Assembly: GCF_000315625.1 (NCBI RefSeq)
Contig: NW_005434581.1
Location: 298,195-329,653, forward strand
DNA length: 31,459 bases
Reading direction: 5' to 3'
Source: Guillardia theta CCMP2712
Taxonomy: Eukaryota > Cryptophyceae > Pyrenomonadales > Geminigeraceae
A model generated the notes under the pieces. It saw only the letters and a program-made list of their open reading frames with translations. It was not told the DNA's origin and did no database searches. Numbering within the stretch: the first letter of the stretch is position 1; each line of letters opens with the position of its first letter. A program made the translations under genes and the position numbers. This document shows positions 19,128 to 28,820 of this stretch, piece by piece.

Positions 19128-20872
19128 TTAGAAGGTATAGCGAGCAGCGTCGCTGTACTGGCAGCCTGAGCGCTGGATCACGACTCCGGCGGTGTAGTGA
19201 CCGCACTTGACCGAGTCCTGCCAAGGGTGTCAAAGTTGTCAAACGCTGAGCATGTCAGAATCACCTCAATGGACTTTCCGAGCATCAGCCCAGCAAAGAA
19301 GCCACCGCAGAAGGCGTCTCCTGTGAGGTAAGTGAGGGGCGGTCGATTGTGAGGGAAGACGAAGGAGGGCGAGGGGGAAGGCGAGGAGAGGAGGAGGAAC
19401 GAGAGAGAAGGAGCATGGCGTAGAGAAGGAAGAGGAGGAGAGGAAAACAGGCAGGAGAAAGGAGGGCAGAAGCTCTTACCAGCTCCGTTGGTGTCGACGA
19501 CTTTGTCCACCTTGGTGACGGGGTACTCAGTCGCTCCCTCGGGAGTAGCGACGATGGTGCACTCAGAGCCCTGGGTGATGACAACCATGCGGGGCTTGGA
19601 GGAGTTCTTCTTGGGCAACTTGGCAGCCTCGATCGCGATCTCCTTGACGGAGGTGGCGCTGAAGCCGAAGGCCTTGCCCATGGCGGCAGCCTCGGACTCG
19701 TTGCCGACGACGATGTCGAGGTACTCCCATGCCTCCTTGAAGGCGTTGAAGAAGGGAGGAACCTCGAAGAGGAAGGGAGCAGAGGTGTTCATGATCATGG
19801 TCTGATCAAACAGCACAGTCAGGTTCAACTAGGAGGAGGAGAAGAGGAGGAGAAGAGGAGAAGAGAAGAGGAGGAGGAAGTGGTGGTGGTGGTGGAAGAG
19901 GATCGGACCTTGTTGTTGTCATGAGCGTGCTTGGCCACGTGCATGATGGAGTCGGCGGAGTGAGTGAGCACGAAGCCGGCGATGTAGTACATCTGAGCAG
20001 CGGCGATGGCGTCCTGTACGGGCTTGCTCTGCGTCCACGCGATGGTGTACTTCTCAGCAGCAGCCAGGTTGGCCATGAGCGAGCGCTCTCCTCCAGACAC
20101 GAGCACAGCGCAGGTTCCCGTCGGAGTTCCCTCAGCCTCGTAGTAGAGGGTCGTGAGCCCATCAGCAGCTGCTGCCTCCTTGAGCTTCTCGCCAAACTTG
20201 TCCTTGCCGATGGAGCCAGCATACGTGACAGCTCCGGGCTGGTTGATCTGCCACTGGGCGACACGGGCGGTGTTCTGTGTGGCTCCACCAGCGATGTACT
20301 GCACCTTGTGGTTGTTCACGAGGTCGTCGAAGACTGGGATGTGCTTCTCCTCGCAGAGAATGGCGTTGTTAAGCTTGACCCCGTACTTGTCCAGGAAGGC
20401 CTGGTCGACATCTGGAGCAAGCATCAGCAGAGGCGGAGGTCGGGCTGCATCTAGAAATCTCCCTCTAACAGCACATCCTCTCTCTTGCTATCCTACTATG
20501 ATAGACGGATTTTCTTCCGCTCCCACCCACCCTCCCCTCCCCTCCCACTTTCAGGATCTTCGGTTCCGTGACATCAATTCCAAGAGATCCCAAGGCATTG
20601 CGAGCTATCAATCGAACTATTTCGAAGCTCGTGGGATCTAGTGCGCCGTGCACCATCCTCCCTATCCCTCAACTCCTCTCCTTATTCGAGCATCTGCTTC
20701 AACTCGAAACTGGTCGCGCCCCGTTCGTCGTATCCTCAACTTGTTCGTCCTCCTCCTCCCATGTATCCCTCTTGTCCCCTTCCGACTCTCCTCTCATCCT
20801 CTCCTCTCCTCCTCCTCTACCTGCGGAGATGTCGAGGAGGGGGTTTCCGATACAGAAGAGTTTCTTCGCCAT
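19128..20872 (-). CDS. ADK: Adenosine kinase
   Basis: PfkB-family purine salvage enzyme that phosphorylates adenosine to AMP with ATP in the cytosol. Five exons join in phase: 20872-20821, 20411-19909, 19801-19480, 19320-19265 and 19217-19128, for 340 residues (animal short-form ADK ~345). N-terminus MAKKLFCIGNPLLDISA matches the family. The substrate-binding block reads YIAGGATQNTARVAQW, followed by GSIGKDKFG, YEAEGTPTGTCAVLVSGGER, SLMANLAAAEKY and YIAGFVLTHS. The catalytic motif DTNGAGDAFCGGFFAGL, with its Asp base, is assembled exactly across the exon 3/4 junction. The C-terminus CGHYTAGVVIQRSGCQ aligns with the animal enzyme. For exon 3, the acceptor TTTGATCAG gives the better alignment (NNK-TMIMNTSAPF); an upstream acceptor would add nine unsupported residues. 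No breaks. Confidence 0.96.
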
Positions 20873-21184
20873 AGCGTCGCTACCTGAGCCTGCTCGGGTT
20901 TCCTTTTTCCCTAAGTCTCTTGAGACCACCCCCAACTCTTATATGTCAGTTCTAAATTTCTCCTTTGAAATATGTTATCAAATTTGAAAACTTTTCTATC
21001 TTATTGAAAAATAAAAGTATATTTGAATGTACCCTACCCCACAATTTCTACAGACTACCCCCCACGTGCAGCTCCACTAAAAATAACTTTTTCCTCGGTG
21101 TAAAGTCTGTGTTACATGGTGTGATCTCAATAACCCACCCCAAGTCCACCACAGTGGCGGAATGGTAGGGGTGGTGATGGCAGG

Positions 21185-21290
21185 CACTGAGTGGCCCGGC
21201 GGCCCGGCCCGGCCCGTGCCATGATAATCGAGCCCCGGGCCCGGCGTACGGGCCGCCGCCGTGAGTGGCAGGCGCCCGGTTGATGAACTT
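21185..21290. other. Short GC-rich palindromic island
   Basis: GGCCCGGCGGCCCGGCCCGG-type sequence with GGGCCCGG and GGCGTACGGGCCG words, the same vocabulary as the other islands. Confidence 0.5.
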
Positions 21291-21669
21291 CCTAGTAGTG
21301 TTGTCCTCGTACTGATTTTAACTTAACTTTGAGTAAAACCTTGGGATCTTTGAACTTGGCAGCCCGATCATGGGGGGCTGAAGTCCCGGGGTCATGAGGC
21401 ACCACCGGTCCTGAGGACTACAATTTTGTAGGGGAAATAGGGGGTGATATAGGCATACGGCTACCACAAGAGGGTGGTATCACCCGCACCTCCGACCTAC
21501 AGTACCGGATGTACTAAAAGGTTTAGTCATCTCCGAGGCTTCGGACCCAGGGGCCCGTTACTCCTCGAGGTACCCCCGGAGTTACCGTACTGCCGGAAGT
21601 GAACATGGGTGGTATTATGACCCCCTATTCTTCCATCTGAACTATCTGAAATGATGGGGTCTGGGGTTG

Positions 21670-22120
21670 TCAATATTATGGATAGGGGGGTGGGGGTGGG
21701 GAAGGAGTACTGACGGTCGGGGTGGATGCCGCCTGAACCAGCGGGAGGAGAGGAGGGTCGGGCGAATGTTGGCATGGCGGCGGCGGGAGGAAGGAGGGAG
21801 AAGTGCAAGGAGAGGGAGGAGAGGAGGAGAGATGGAGGAAGGAGGAGGAAACGGTCGGGTTCGAAGAGAAGTGCTGGAGGAGAGGTTGGGTAAGGAGGGG
21901 AGTGAAGGGTCCGAGCCAGCTGGAATGAGGAGTTTTGTTTGCATGTAGAAGGCGATGAGAGGGAAGGAGAAGAGGAGGGGGGAGAGAAGAGGAGGGGAAA
22001 TGAAGCATGTGTGAGAATCTGATGAAGTGCAATCAAAGGTGAGAGGAAGAATGAAAAGTTTAGGGTTGCCAGAGCTAGTGAAATGTTGGGATGAGGGGAT
22101 GGTAGGAGAGGAGGGAGAGC
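21670..22120. repeat. GA-rich tract upstream of PDZ gene
   Basis: Purine-rich plus strand (GAGGAGAG, GGGAGGAAGG words), ending about 100 bp before the predicted PDZ gene start. Confidence 0.55.
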
Positions 22121-22217
22121 AGGTTGGAAGATCATCACGAAACGACACTGAAAGTCTCACTGTCAGACGTGGCTTGACTTCTGATCCTTCACAGGCACAT
22201 TCACTTCTCTATCTGCC

Positions 22218-23865
22218 ATGCAAGCAGGGATAGGTGCGGACGGGGTTGCTGAGAAGGACACTGATTGGGCTGATTCAGGGATATACTTCAAGCACAGGGG
22301 AAATGGAAACTACTTCGTTGCCGACATCCTCCCTGGATCATCCGCAGCACAAGCCAGTCTGATCCGTAGGCTTGCATGGGAGGCGGCAACGGGTCGGTGA
22401 CCACTTGTTCCAGGAATCAACGACGAGCTTCTGCAAATCGACGATTACACCATCAGCCCCAACACGACGCTGGAGGATGTATCCCAGCTCCTCCTGCTCC
22501 CCCAGCCGCTCTCTGACGCTGCTGGTCAGATTCGAACGAGGATCCTCGGGAATCCGGACACTACCGTCCGCCTTGTCTTCCGGCGTCAAGACCAAGAGCG
22601 GAACGACTATGAAGGCGGGAACGGAGATCTGTACTTCTATAACGTGGAGCTGGTCAGAAAGTTGGATCGGAAGCAGATGGGAGACGAAATGGACCCGCAA
22701 GACTCGGAGGTAGCAGCCAGGGTCAGGATGTACGAGGAAGAGATCATCAGGCTACGGCGGGAGCTGTTGATCTTGCAGCAGTATGTTGGATCTTGTTGCA
22801 TCGGAGGCCTCCCGAGTCGGGGAGGGACTGACGTCTGCTGTGCTACAGAAAGACAGAGGAGAACCCTCGGAGCAAAGCCCTTGAGGCAGAGCTAAAGTCC
22901 AAAGTTGAAGACATGCGTGAGAGGAGGAGGTGGATAGCTCTTGATGGTCTCTTACCACCTGCTTGCAAGGTCGTTATGAGCAGATGCTGCTGCAGAGCCA
23001 GGAACACACGAGAATAGCAGAAGAGGAGGGGAAGGTGGCACGAACTTCCTGCTGGGCACGGAGCTGACGGCGTGCAGGATGTCCTCGACAAGCTCACCAG
23101 GCTCCAGCAGGACAACGAGCGACTGCAGGCCCGTGAGAAGGAGCGAGGGAGGGTGAGAAGGCCTGCTGGGGGGGGTCGAGAGGCTGACAGCTGGACTTGT
23201 GTTGGAAGGCGCTGGAGGAGCTGCAGCAGAAGAACAGCAGCCAGATGTCGATCCTGACGAGCTCGCGCCTTCAGCTGGAGCAGGCAAGGACGATTGCTTG
23301 TGCCCGGGGTCAGAGGATGGTCTGACAATGGAGCGCAGGCTGTGGCGAACGAGAGGCAGAAGCGAGCGAGTCTGGAGAAGGACCTTGGTTTCATCTATCA
23401 AGAGATCCAGAGGAGGCAGGCGGAGCTGTCCAAGAGGAGGGAGAGCAAGGCGAGATTGCTCGACGACCTGCGTCGGGGTCATCAGTCGCTGCAGGAGGTC
23501 CACAAGGTACTTCTCTGACGCTGCCTCCTCCTCCTCCTCCTCCTCCTCCTCCTCCTCCTCCTCCTCTGAGGTGCGCGTCAAGGTGCAGGAGGACCAGGTT
23601 GCGTCCCTTGCAGAGGTCATGTCTTCTCTGGACAAGGTGAGGGAGGGAGGAGAGGAAGACGAGGGAAGAGGAGGAGGATTACAGAAGGAGCGAGAAAGAG
23701 AGGGGAAGGGAAGGAGGAGAAGTAAAAAGGAGGAGGAGAGGAAGCTAAAGGAGGTTGTGACTGCTACGTCAGATCAACCTGGCAATCACTACCAAGATCG
23801 ACTCGTTTATCAACTCGTCGTCGGTTAGGAGGTATGAAGTGTCGTCGAGAGAGGCTTACACTTGA
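22218..23865 (+). CDS. PDZ-domain coiled-coil protein
   Basis: Predicted scaffold-type protein; not assignable to a named family. Nine exons join in phase to 374 residues: 22218-22365, 22414-22780, 22849-22916, 22970-23034, 23078-23152, 23209-23283, 23339-23506, 23571-23636, 23773-23865. Residues ~10-120 fit a PDZ domain: DSGIYFKHRGNGNYFVADI, PGSSAAQASLIRINDELLQI (the first splice joins LI-R-IND exactly where PDZ domains have the GD-x-I/L loop) and TVRLVFRRQ. The rest is almost all coiled coil: EEIIRLRRELLILQQ, ALEAELKSKVEDM, YEQMLLQSQEH, LDKLTRLQQDNERLQAREKE, LEKDLGFIYQEIQRRQ. The intron 23284-23338 appears to be GC-AG. The start is the first Met in the PDZ exon; an upstream exon is possible. 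Its convergent neighbour is WDR75. Confidence 0.75.
23523..23568. repeat. CTC trinucleotide run in intron
   Basis: A CTC run directly before the acceptor CTCTGAG of the PDZ gene's eighth exon, serving as its pyrimidine tract. Confidence 0.85.
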
Positions 23866-23956
23866 TCGGGCGGAGAGGAGGAGCAGGAGAAGAACAAACA
23901 AAAGTCTCGTCCCGATAGTTGAGAACAACAAGACGACGAGATGAGTTATAGATGAT

Positions 23957-23961
23957 TTACA
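23957..23961 (-). promoter_or_regulatory. Putative TGTAA poly(A) signal of WDR75
   Basis: Minus-strand TGTAA in GAATGTAAATC, 165 nt past the WDR75 stop, between the convergent PDZ gene and WDR75. Confidence 0.4.
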
Positions 23962-24125
23962 TTCAAAACAAGATCAGAATCCCGTCAACTTCTCCTCCTG
24001 CCCCTCCTGCCCCTCCTGCGCTTGCCCCGTCCTGCTCTTTCTCCTCCACCTCCCCCCCCCTCCCTCGCCAGTTCCGATACCGTTGCTGAAGTTGGCTTTG
24101 CTTCACGACCTTGTCCCTCACTCTT

Positions 24126-25799
24126 TCACACCTTCAACGAGCTGAAGTTGTAGATGTCCGGGAGGTCAAACCTGCAGTCCAGTGAGACCCTCCGCATCCT
24201 CCCTTCTGACTTACGTGTTGGGAATCTGAACGATCTCCTCCTCGTCTTCGTCCTCCTCCTCCCTCTCGCCGCCTCTCCTCTCCTCTGCTCGCGGGTCAGT
24301 CTGTGTACGGTCAAAGGTGGAGGTGCTTGCCTAGCTGGGGAGTATCGACATCCATCTTGTCCTTCCGCTCCTCCTTGGGCTGAGACTCGGAGCTGCTGCA
24401 ACGTTAAAGCAGAAAGACAAGGGAAGCAGGGGAGGAGAGGAAAGAAGGAGAGGAGAGGAGGAGATGAGAGAGGAGAGGAGAGGAGGGGAGAGGCAGGGGG
24501 AGGGAAGGGGAAACGGAGGAGGAGAGGATAGAGTTAGTTACCTTGATTGCTGGGGCATAACGGACATAAGGAAGGCATGAAGGAGTTTAGTCGGCTGAGG
24601 CAGAACTGTGTACAAGTGAGTCTCTGCAGCCAAAGAAAATCCTTCCTCCTTCTCTTCTCCCCCTCCCCCCTTACTCTTCCACCTCGTCGTCCTCGTCCTC
24701 ATCCTCCTCTATCCTCCTCTTCTACACTCTCACCATGCGCAGGAGCAGAGAGGATGTCGTGCGTTAGGGAGCTGTCCTCCTTCTTGCTGGCATCCAGTAG
24801 CCGCTGCTGCTTCCTCTGCTTCCTTCCCTTCTTCCCTGCTCCGAACGCCAGGCTGAACATGGAGGCTCGACCCGCCTCCTCCTCAACCATTATCTCTCTT
24901 TCCTTGTGCTCCTCCTCTCTCCCCTCGCCGTCCACCCTGTGGAAGCCGCCTCGTCCCGCTACCGTCAGCCACGCGTTGTCCCTCCCGCTCTCCGCGTCCC
25001 ACACGTAGGCGAGGAACGAGGAGCCATGGCCGTGAGGAGAGAACAGCTTCGAGGTCTTGGGAACCTTCCAGACCTGGGAGGGGACGGAGCTGCTGGCGTT
25101 GCAGCGGAGGATGAAGGAGACGTCGTCAGCCGCGACGGAGAAGGCGAACTCGGGCCGAGACGGGTGGGCGACAAGGCCGCAGGAAGAGACATCGAAGGCC
25201 CAGGACAGCGAGCAGGACAAGAGATTCCAGACCGCTACGGTGAAGCGGGAGGCGGCGACGAGGGAGGGGGAGGAAGGGAGGAAGAGGAGGGTCTCGATCG
25301 GCTCGGTGACGCTCGCATGCGACAACACCTTCTTGAGCTCCAGCGGCTCGCTGGTCCAGACGGTGACGTTGCAGTAGAAGGCGATGGCGAGGAGCGTGCC
25401 GTCGGGAGAGAAGCAGGAGGCCCTGAGAAGCATGTTTAAGTCCTCTCCTCTCCGCTCCGCTCCGCTCCTCCTCTCCTCTCCTCTCCTCTCCTCTCCTCTC
25501 CTCTCCTCTCCTCTCCTCTCCTCTCCTCTCCTCTCCCTGACCTGCATGGAACTTGTCGGTAACTCCCGACTGCCGTGCATTTCCACGTGCTAGTCGGCAG
25601 GGCCTCCCTCGCCTTCGCCTCCTTGCCGGACCTGCTGGGGGGCGCCATGCCCAGGTCCCTGCTGGAGAGCGTCCAGAGCTTGAAGTTGCCGTCGAAACCA
25701 GCACTGAGAGAGGAGAACTCAACGAAGAGAAGAGAGAGAGGAGAGGAGAGATAGAGCGACAGCGAGAGACAGAGAGAGACAGAGAGAGAAGGATACATG

Positions 25800-25831
<32 letters not shown>

Positions 25832-28215
25832 AGGAGGAGGAGCAGGAGCAGGAGGAGGAGGAGTCTCGGGTTGTACCTGACGACGCTCTGGTTCACAGGG
25901 TTGAACGTGAGGGTTCCGACCCGTCCGTTATGTGGGTTAACGATCCGAGTCAGCGCCTGGAACATCCCGTCGGTCAACCTCCAGAAGCTCAGCTGGAAGA
26001 AGGCCCCAGCTGAGCTGTCATCTCCCTCCACCCCCTTATCCTCCTGCGAGGGACGGGGTCCGTGGACCACCGCCAGGTGCTCCCCGTCCGAGCTGACGGC
26101 AAGCTGAAGGATGCGGGGGTTGGGGTCAACGGGCCTCTTGGCCTTGCCGTACTCGGCGTGGATAGGAGCCTGGGAGATGGTATTCCTGTTGACCACCTCT
26201 AGAGACTGCACATGCTTGCCGTTGACAGAGTCCCAGATCTGCTGGAAGGTGAGACGATAGCGGAGGATGAGATTGAGGAGAAGGAGGGAGGGAGGGAGGG
26301 AGGGAGGGAGGAAGAGGGAGGAAGAGGGAGGGAGGGAGGAGGAGGAGGAGGAGGAGGAGGAGGAGGAGGAGGAGGAGGAGGAGGAGGTGGTGGTGGTGGT
26401 GGTGGTGGTGACGGGTTGGACTCTCAACCTGTAGTGTCGTTCCTCTTGGGTTCAACAGGACATGTCCGTGTCTCGGCTCGATGCCGAGGATCGAAGCAAA
26501 GCTACTCGAGTCGTCTGCTCCCCCCTTGGTCCCCTCACTGGGTATGGGGAGGAGGCGCAGAGTCTTGACGATCTTCCTCGTTAGCAGATTCACCAGCTGG
26601 ACATTCTGCTCGGTCCGTCAGCTCCCCGCACTCTCCTCCTCCTCCTCTCCTCTACCTGCTCCTCGCACAGCACGGCAACGACTGTCCCGCAGCTGCTGAC
26701 GGCCATGGCGTTGACAGGTCCTCCGAGTCGCGGGAGGAACTGACGGTAGCCAGTCTCCAATTGCCACATCACCAGCACCCCCTCATTCCCTGCTGAGAGC
26801 AGGTACGCCCCGTCCTCGCTGATCCCCATGCACCTGACCGCGGACGCATGCCAGTGCATGTTGTGCTTGCTGCAGACGGGAGGGTCGGAGACGCCGCTCT
26901 TGTCATGCAGCACGTTGAACCAGAGGAAAATCTCCCCTCTCTCGTCTCCCACGGCCACGAACTTGCCCTCCGGGTGGCAAGTGACCGCCACCACGTCCCT
27001 CGCGTGCCTGAGCTCGACGGGCTTCCTCTTGTCGTCGTCTGCTGAGTCCGTGTAGAACAGGAGGAGGTCTCTGCCGGTGACAGCGAAGAGCGTGTTGCCG
27101 TCCGCGGTGATGGAGAGCTTCGCCGGGGTCCTTGTCTTGAACAGTCTCTGTACAGAAGTGAGGATACAAGTGCGAGCTAGTAGGAGAAAGTCGAGCTGCA
27201 GGACACATAACAACAGATGCAGGGGCAGGGGCAGGACGAGCAAGAGGAAGAAGGAGCAGCAGCAGCAGCAGCAGCAGCCAGAGCATGAGCACGAAAAGGA
27301 GCAAGAGCAGGGAGAAGCAGGAGGAGGACGAGGACGAGAAGCAGCAGCAGCAGCAGCAGGACAAGGAAGAGCAGGAGGAGGAAGAGAAAGAGCAGCAGGA
27401 GGAGGAGGACAAGGAGCAGCAGGACAAGGAAAGCAGGAGGAGGAGCAGGAGGAGGAGCAGAAGGAGAAGGAAGGGCAGCAGCAAGATCTGCTCACCTTCT
27501 GCCGCCCTGTCTCCAGATCCACCACGTTCACAGTTCCAGAGGACTTCTTGCCCCCCTCCTTCCCCTTGCCATCTCCCTCCTTGACCATTGCAACATAGGC
27601 AAGCCTGGCATCGGAGGAGAGGACGAAGCTGTTGATGGGGAATGGCAGGCTCCAGACCTTGAGGTCCGTCCCGTCCGAGACGTCCCACAGCCGTAGGCAG
27701 CCGTCCAGGGAGGAGGTGAAGGCCTGAGAGACGTTGAAGGGATGGAGGGAGATCCCTGAGACCTGCCGCGTGTGCCCCTCAAGAGCGAACATCTTCTTCC
27801 CCGACAGTGTACTGTGAACTTCCACATGGCTCGCCCAGCTCGTGAGCATTTTCTTCCCGTCCCTGCTGAAGCACACTGCTGCATGCACACGCTCGGTCCT
27901 CGGCTCTCTCCCTGACCCAGGTCCATCCCTTCTCCCTCTCCCGTCGTCCCTCCTGTGCTGACCACCGCTGCTCTTCTTCCCGCCCTCCTTCACGGTTTCG
28001 CCCCCTTTTCTCCCCTGATCGTTCTTCTCCCCTCCTTGTTCGCCTTCTCCTTCTTGCTCCTCTCCTTTCCCTCCGCCTCTGTTCCCTTGTCCCTCATCCT
28101 CTTCTCCTCTCCGCCTCTCTCCTCCTCCTTCTCCTCCTTCCCCTCCTTCTCCTTCCCTTTTCCTTTCGCCATCTTTCCGCACGTGCGCCCCCGCCTCAGG
28201 AATTCTTACCCTCAT
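24126..28215 (-). CDS. WDR75: WDR75/UTP17, small-subunit processome WD40 protein
   Basis: Nucleolar WD40 protein of the t-UTP/UTP-A complex, needed for pre-rRNA transcription and early 18S processing. Ten exons join in phase to 955 residues (human ~830): 28215-27496, 27147-26656, 26605-26429, 26241-25877, 25703-25542, 25422-24734, 24623-24542, 24395-24331, 24284-24215, 24171-24126. Matches in order: EGHTRQVSGISLHPFN with SSLDGCLRLWD; VAVTCHPEGKFVAVGDERGE; HWHASAVRCMGISEDGAYLL with EFLPRLG-like QFLPRLGGPVNAMAVS; SAGFDGNFKLWTLSS; ASCFSPDGTLLAIAFYCNVT; WNLLSCSLSWAFDV. The C-terminus (THLYTVLPQPTKLLHAFLMS, then an acidic EEEDEDEEEIVQ) resembles the WDR75 tail. The extra N-terminal ~110 residues are Gly/Glu/Arg-rich. 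Start at 28215 is the first ATG; an upstream in-frame TTG is not used. Intron 24330-24285 appears to be GC-AG. Introns carry simple repeats. Confidence 0.9.
25438..25535. repeat. CTCCT pentamer array in WDR75 intron
   Basis: About 15-18 copies of CTCCT/CTCTC units in the intron 25541-25423. In the sense direction this is a purine (AGGAG) array starting just after the donor. Confidence 0.93.
25800..25862. repeat. GGAGCA hexamer run in WDR75 intron
   Basis: GGAGCA units with GGA runs in intron 25876-25704. The same hexamer recurs in the last introns of the alpha-kinase gene. Confidence 0.85.
26278..26413. repeat. GGGA, GGA and GGT runs in WDR75 intron
   Basis: Three successive simple repeats (GGGA, then GGA, then GGT) fill most of intron 26428-26242. 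In the sense direction they form the ACC, TCC and TCCC pyrimidine tract leading to the acceptor. Confidence 0.92.
27215..27480. repeat. Compound GCA/GGA repeat in WDR75 first intron
   Basis: CAG/GCA and AGGAGG words across intron 27495-27148; pyrimidine-rich in the sense direction. Confidence 0.8.
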
Positions 28216-28820
28216 CCCCCCGCTATTCAAGTTTCTGGTAGCGCCATAACCGTCGTAACCGTTATAATGACCACCACGGTGACCAGGCTTATCTCAAGAC
28301 ATGGGAGGGGGCAAGATGGAAGCGAGGGGAAGGCGGAAGTTGGTGGGCGGGGGGCAGGACAGGACAGGACAGAGCAGGACAGGACAGGCAACAGAGCAAG
28401 GCAGGGCAGGGCAGGGCAGGGCAGGGCAGGGCAGGGCAGGGCAGGGCAGGGCAGGGCAGGGCAGGGCAGGGCAGGGCAGGGCAGGGCAGGGCAGGGCAGG
28501 GCAGGACAGGCAACAGAGCAGGGCAGGACAGGACAGAGCAGGGCAGAGCAGGGCAGGGCAGGGCAGGGCAGGGCAGGGCAGGGCAGGGCAGGGCAGGGGA
28601 GGACTATGCAAACTATTATGCTGCTATTTGTGAAGCCTCCAAGTTTTGAACGAGTGGAAGTAGAGAGAGGGAATAGGAAAAGGGGTTAGGCCAAGGCAAA
28701 GCAATTCAAAATACCTTGACGAGATGATGCTGATTTGTTGTTCCCGGCATGATCTTGCGATCATGTTCACATTTCGTCTATTATCCTGACAGTCTTTCGC
28801 ATCATGCAGTGCAAGGACAC
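28216..28820. promoter_or_regulatory. Divergent intergenic region with GGGCA array
   Basis: About 605 bp between the divergent starts of WDR75 (-) and the eEF2K-like gene (+), so it should hold both promoters. A GGGCA pentamer array (28359-28600) occupies about 40 percent of it. No TATA box is obvious. The alpha-kinase gene could have an upstream exon: CATGCAG at 28803-28809 could be an acceptor. Confidence 0.5.
28359..28600. repeat. GGGCA pentamer array
   Basis: About 40 or more copies of GGGCA with GACA/GAGCA variants (28365-28400 and 28503-28550) separating two pure blocks. Gln/Gly/Arg-rich plus frames and Pro/Ala/Leu/Cys minus frames across it are artefacts. Confidence 0.95.

Larger units (their letters stand above)
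20873..22217. other. Intergenic: AT-rich, GC-island, GTGG-rich and GA-rich zones
   Basis: No supportable gene. It contains the adenosine kinase 5' flank, an AT-rich segment (20960-21030), a short GC island (21185-21290), a GGGGTGG/GGTACC-word zone (about 21350-21710), and a GA-rich tract (21670-22120) before the PDZ gene. The order of textures resembles the region upstream of the TKL kinase. A short untranslated or coding exon of the PDZ gene here cannot be excluded. Confidence 0.55.

Noticed and set aside
19802-19828. Adenosine kinase exon 3 starting at 19828
   Set aside because: It would insert nine residues absent from the family; the acceptor at TTTGATCAG (exon from 19801) aligns directly with the animal enzyme.
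24699-24733. WDR75 stop at 24699 after ESVEEEDRGG
   Set aside because: A GTGAGAG donor at 24733 and an acceptor at 24624 join in phase to THLYTVLPQPTKLLH, which matches the WDR75 C-terminal region; the early stop is intron read-through.
28301-28689. Gln/Gly/Arg-rich plus frames over the pentamer array
   Set aside because: Direct translation of GGGCA repeats; located between two divergent genes.
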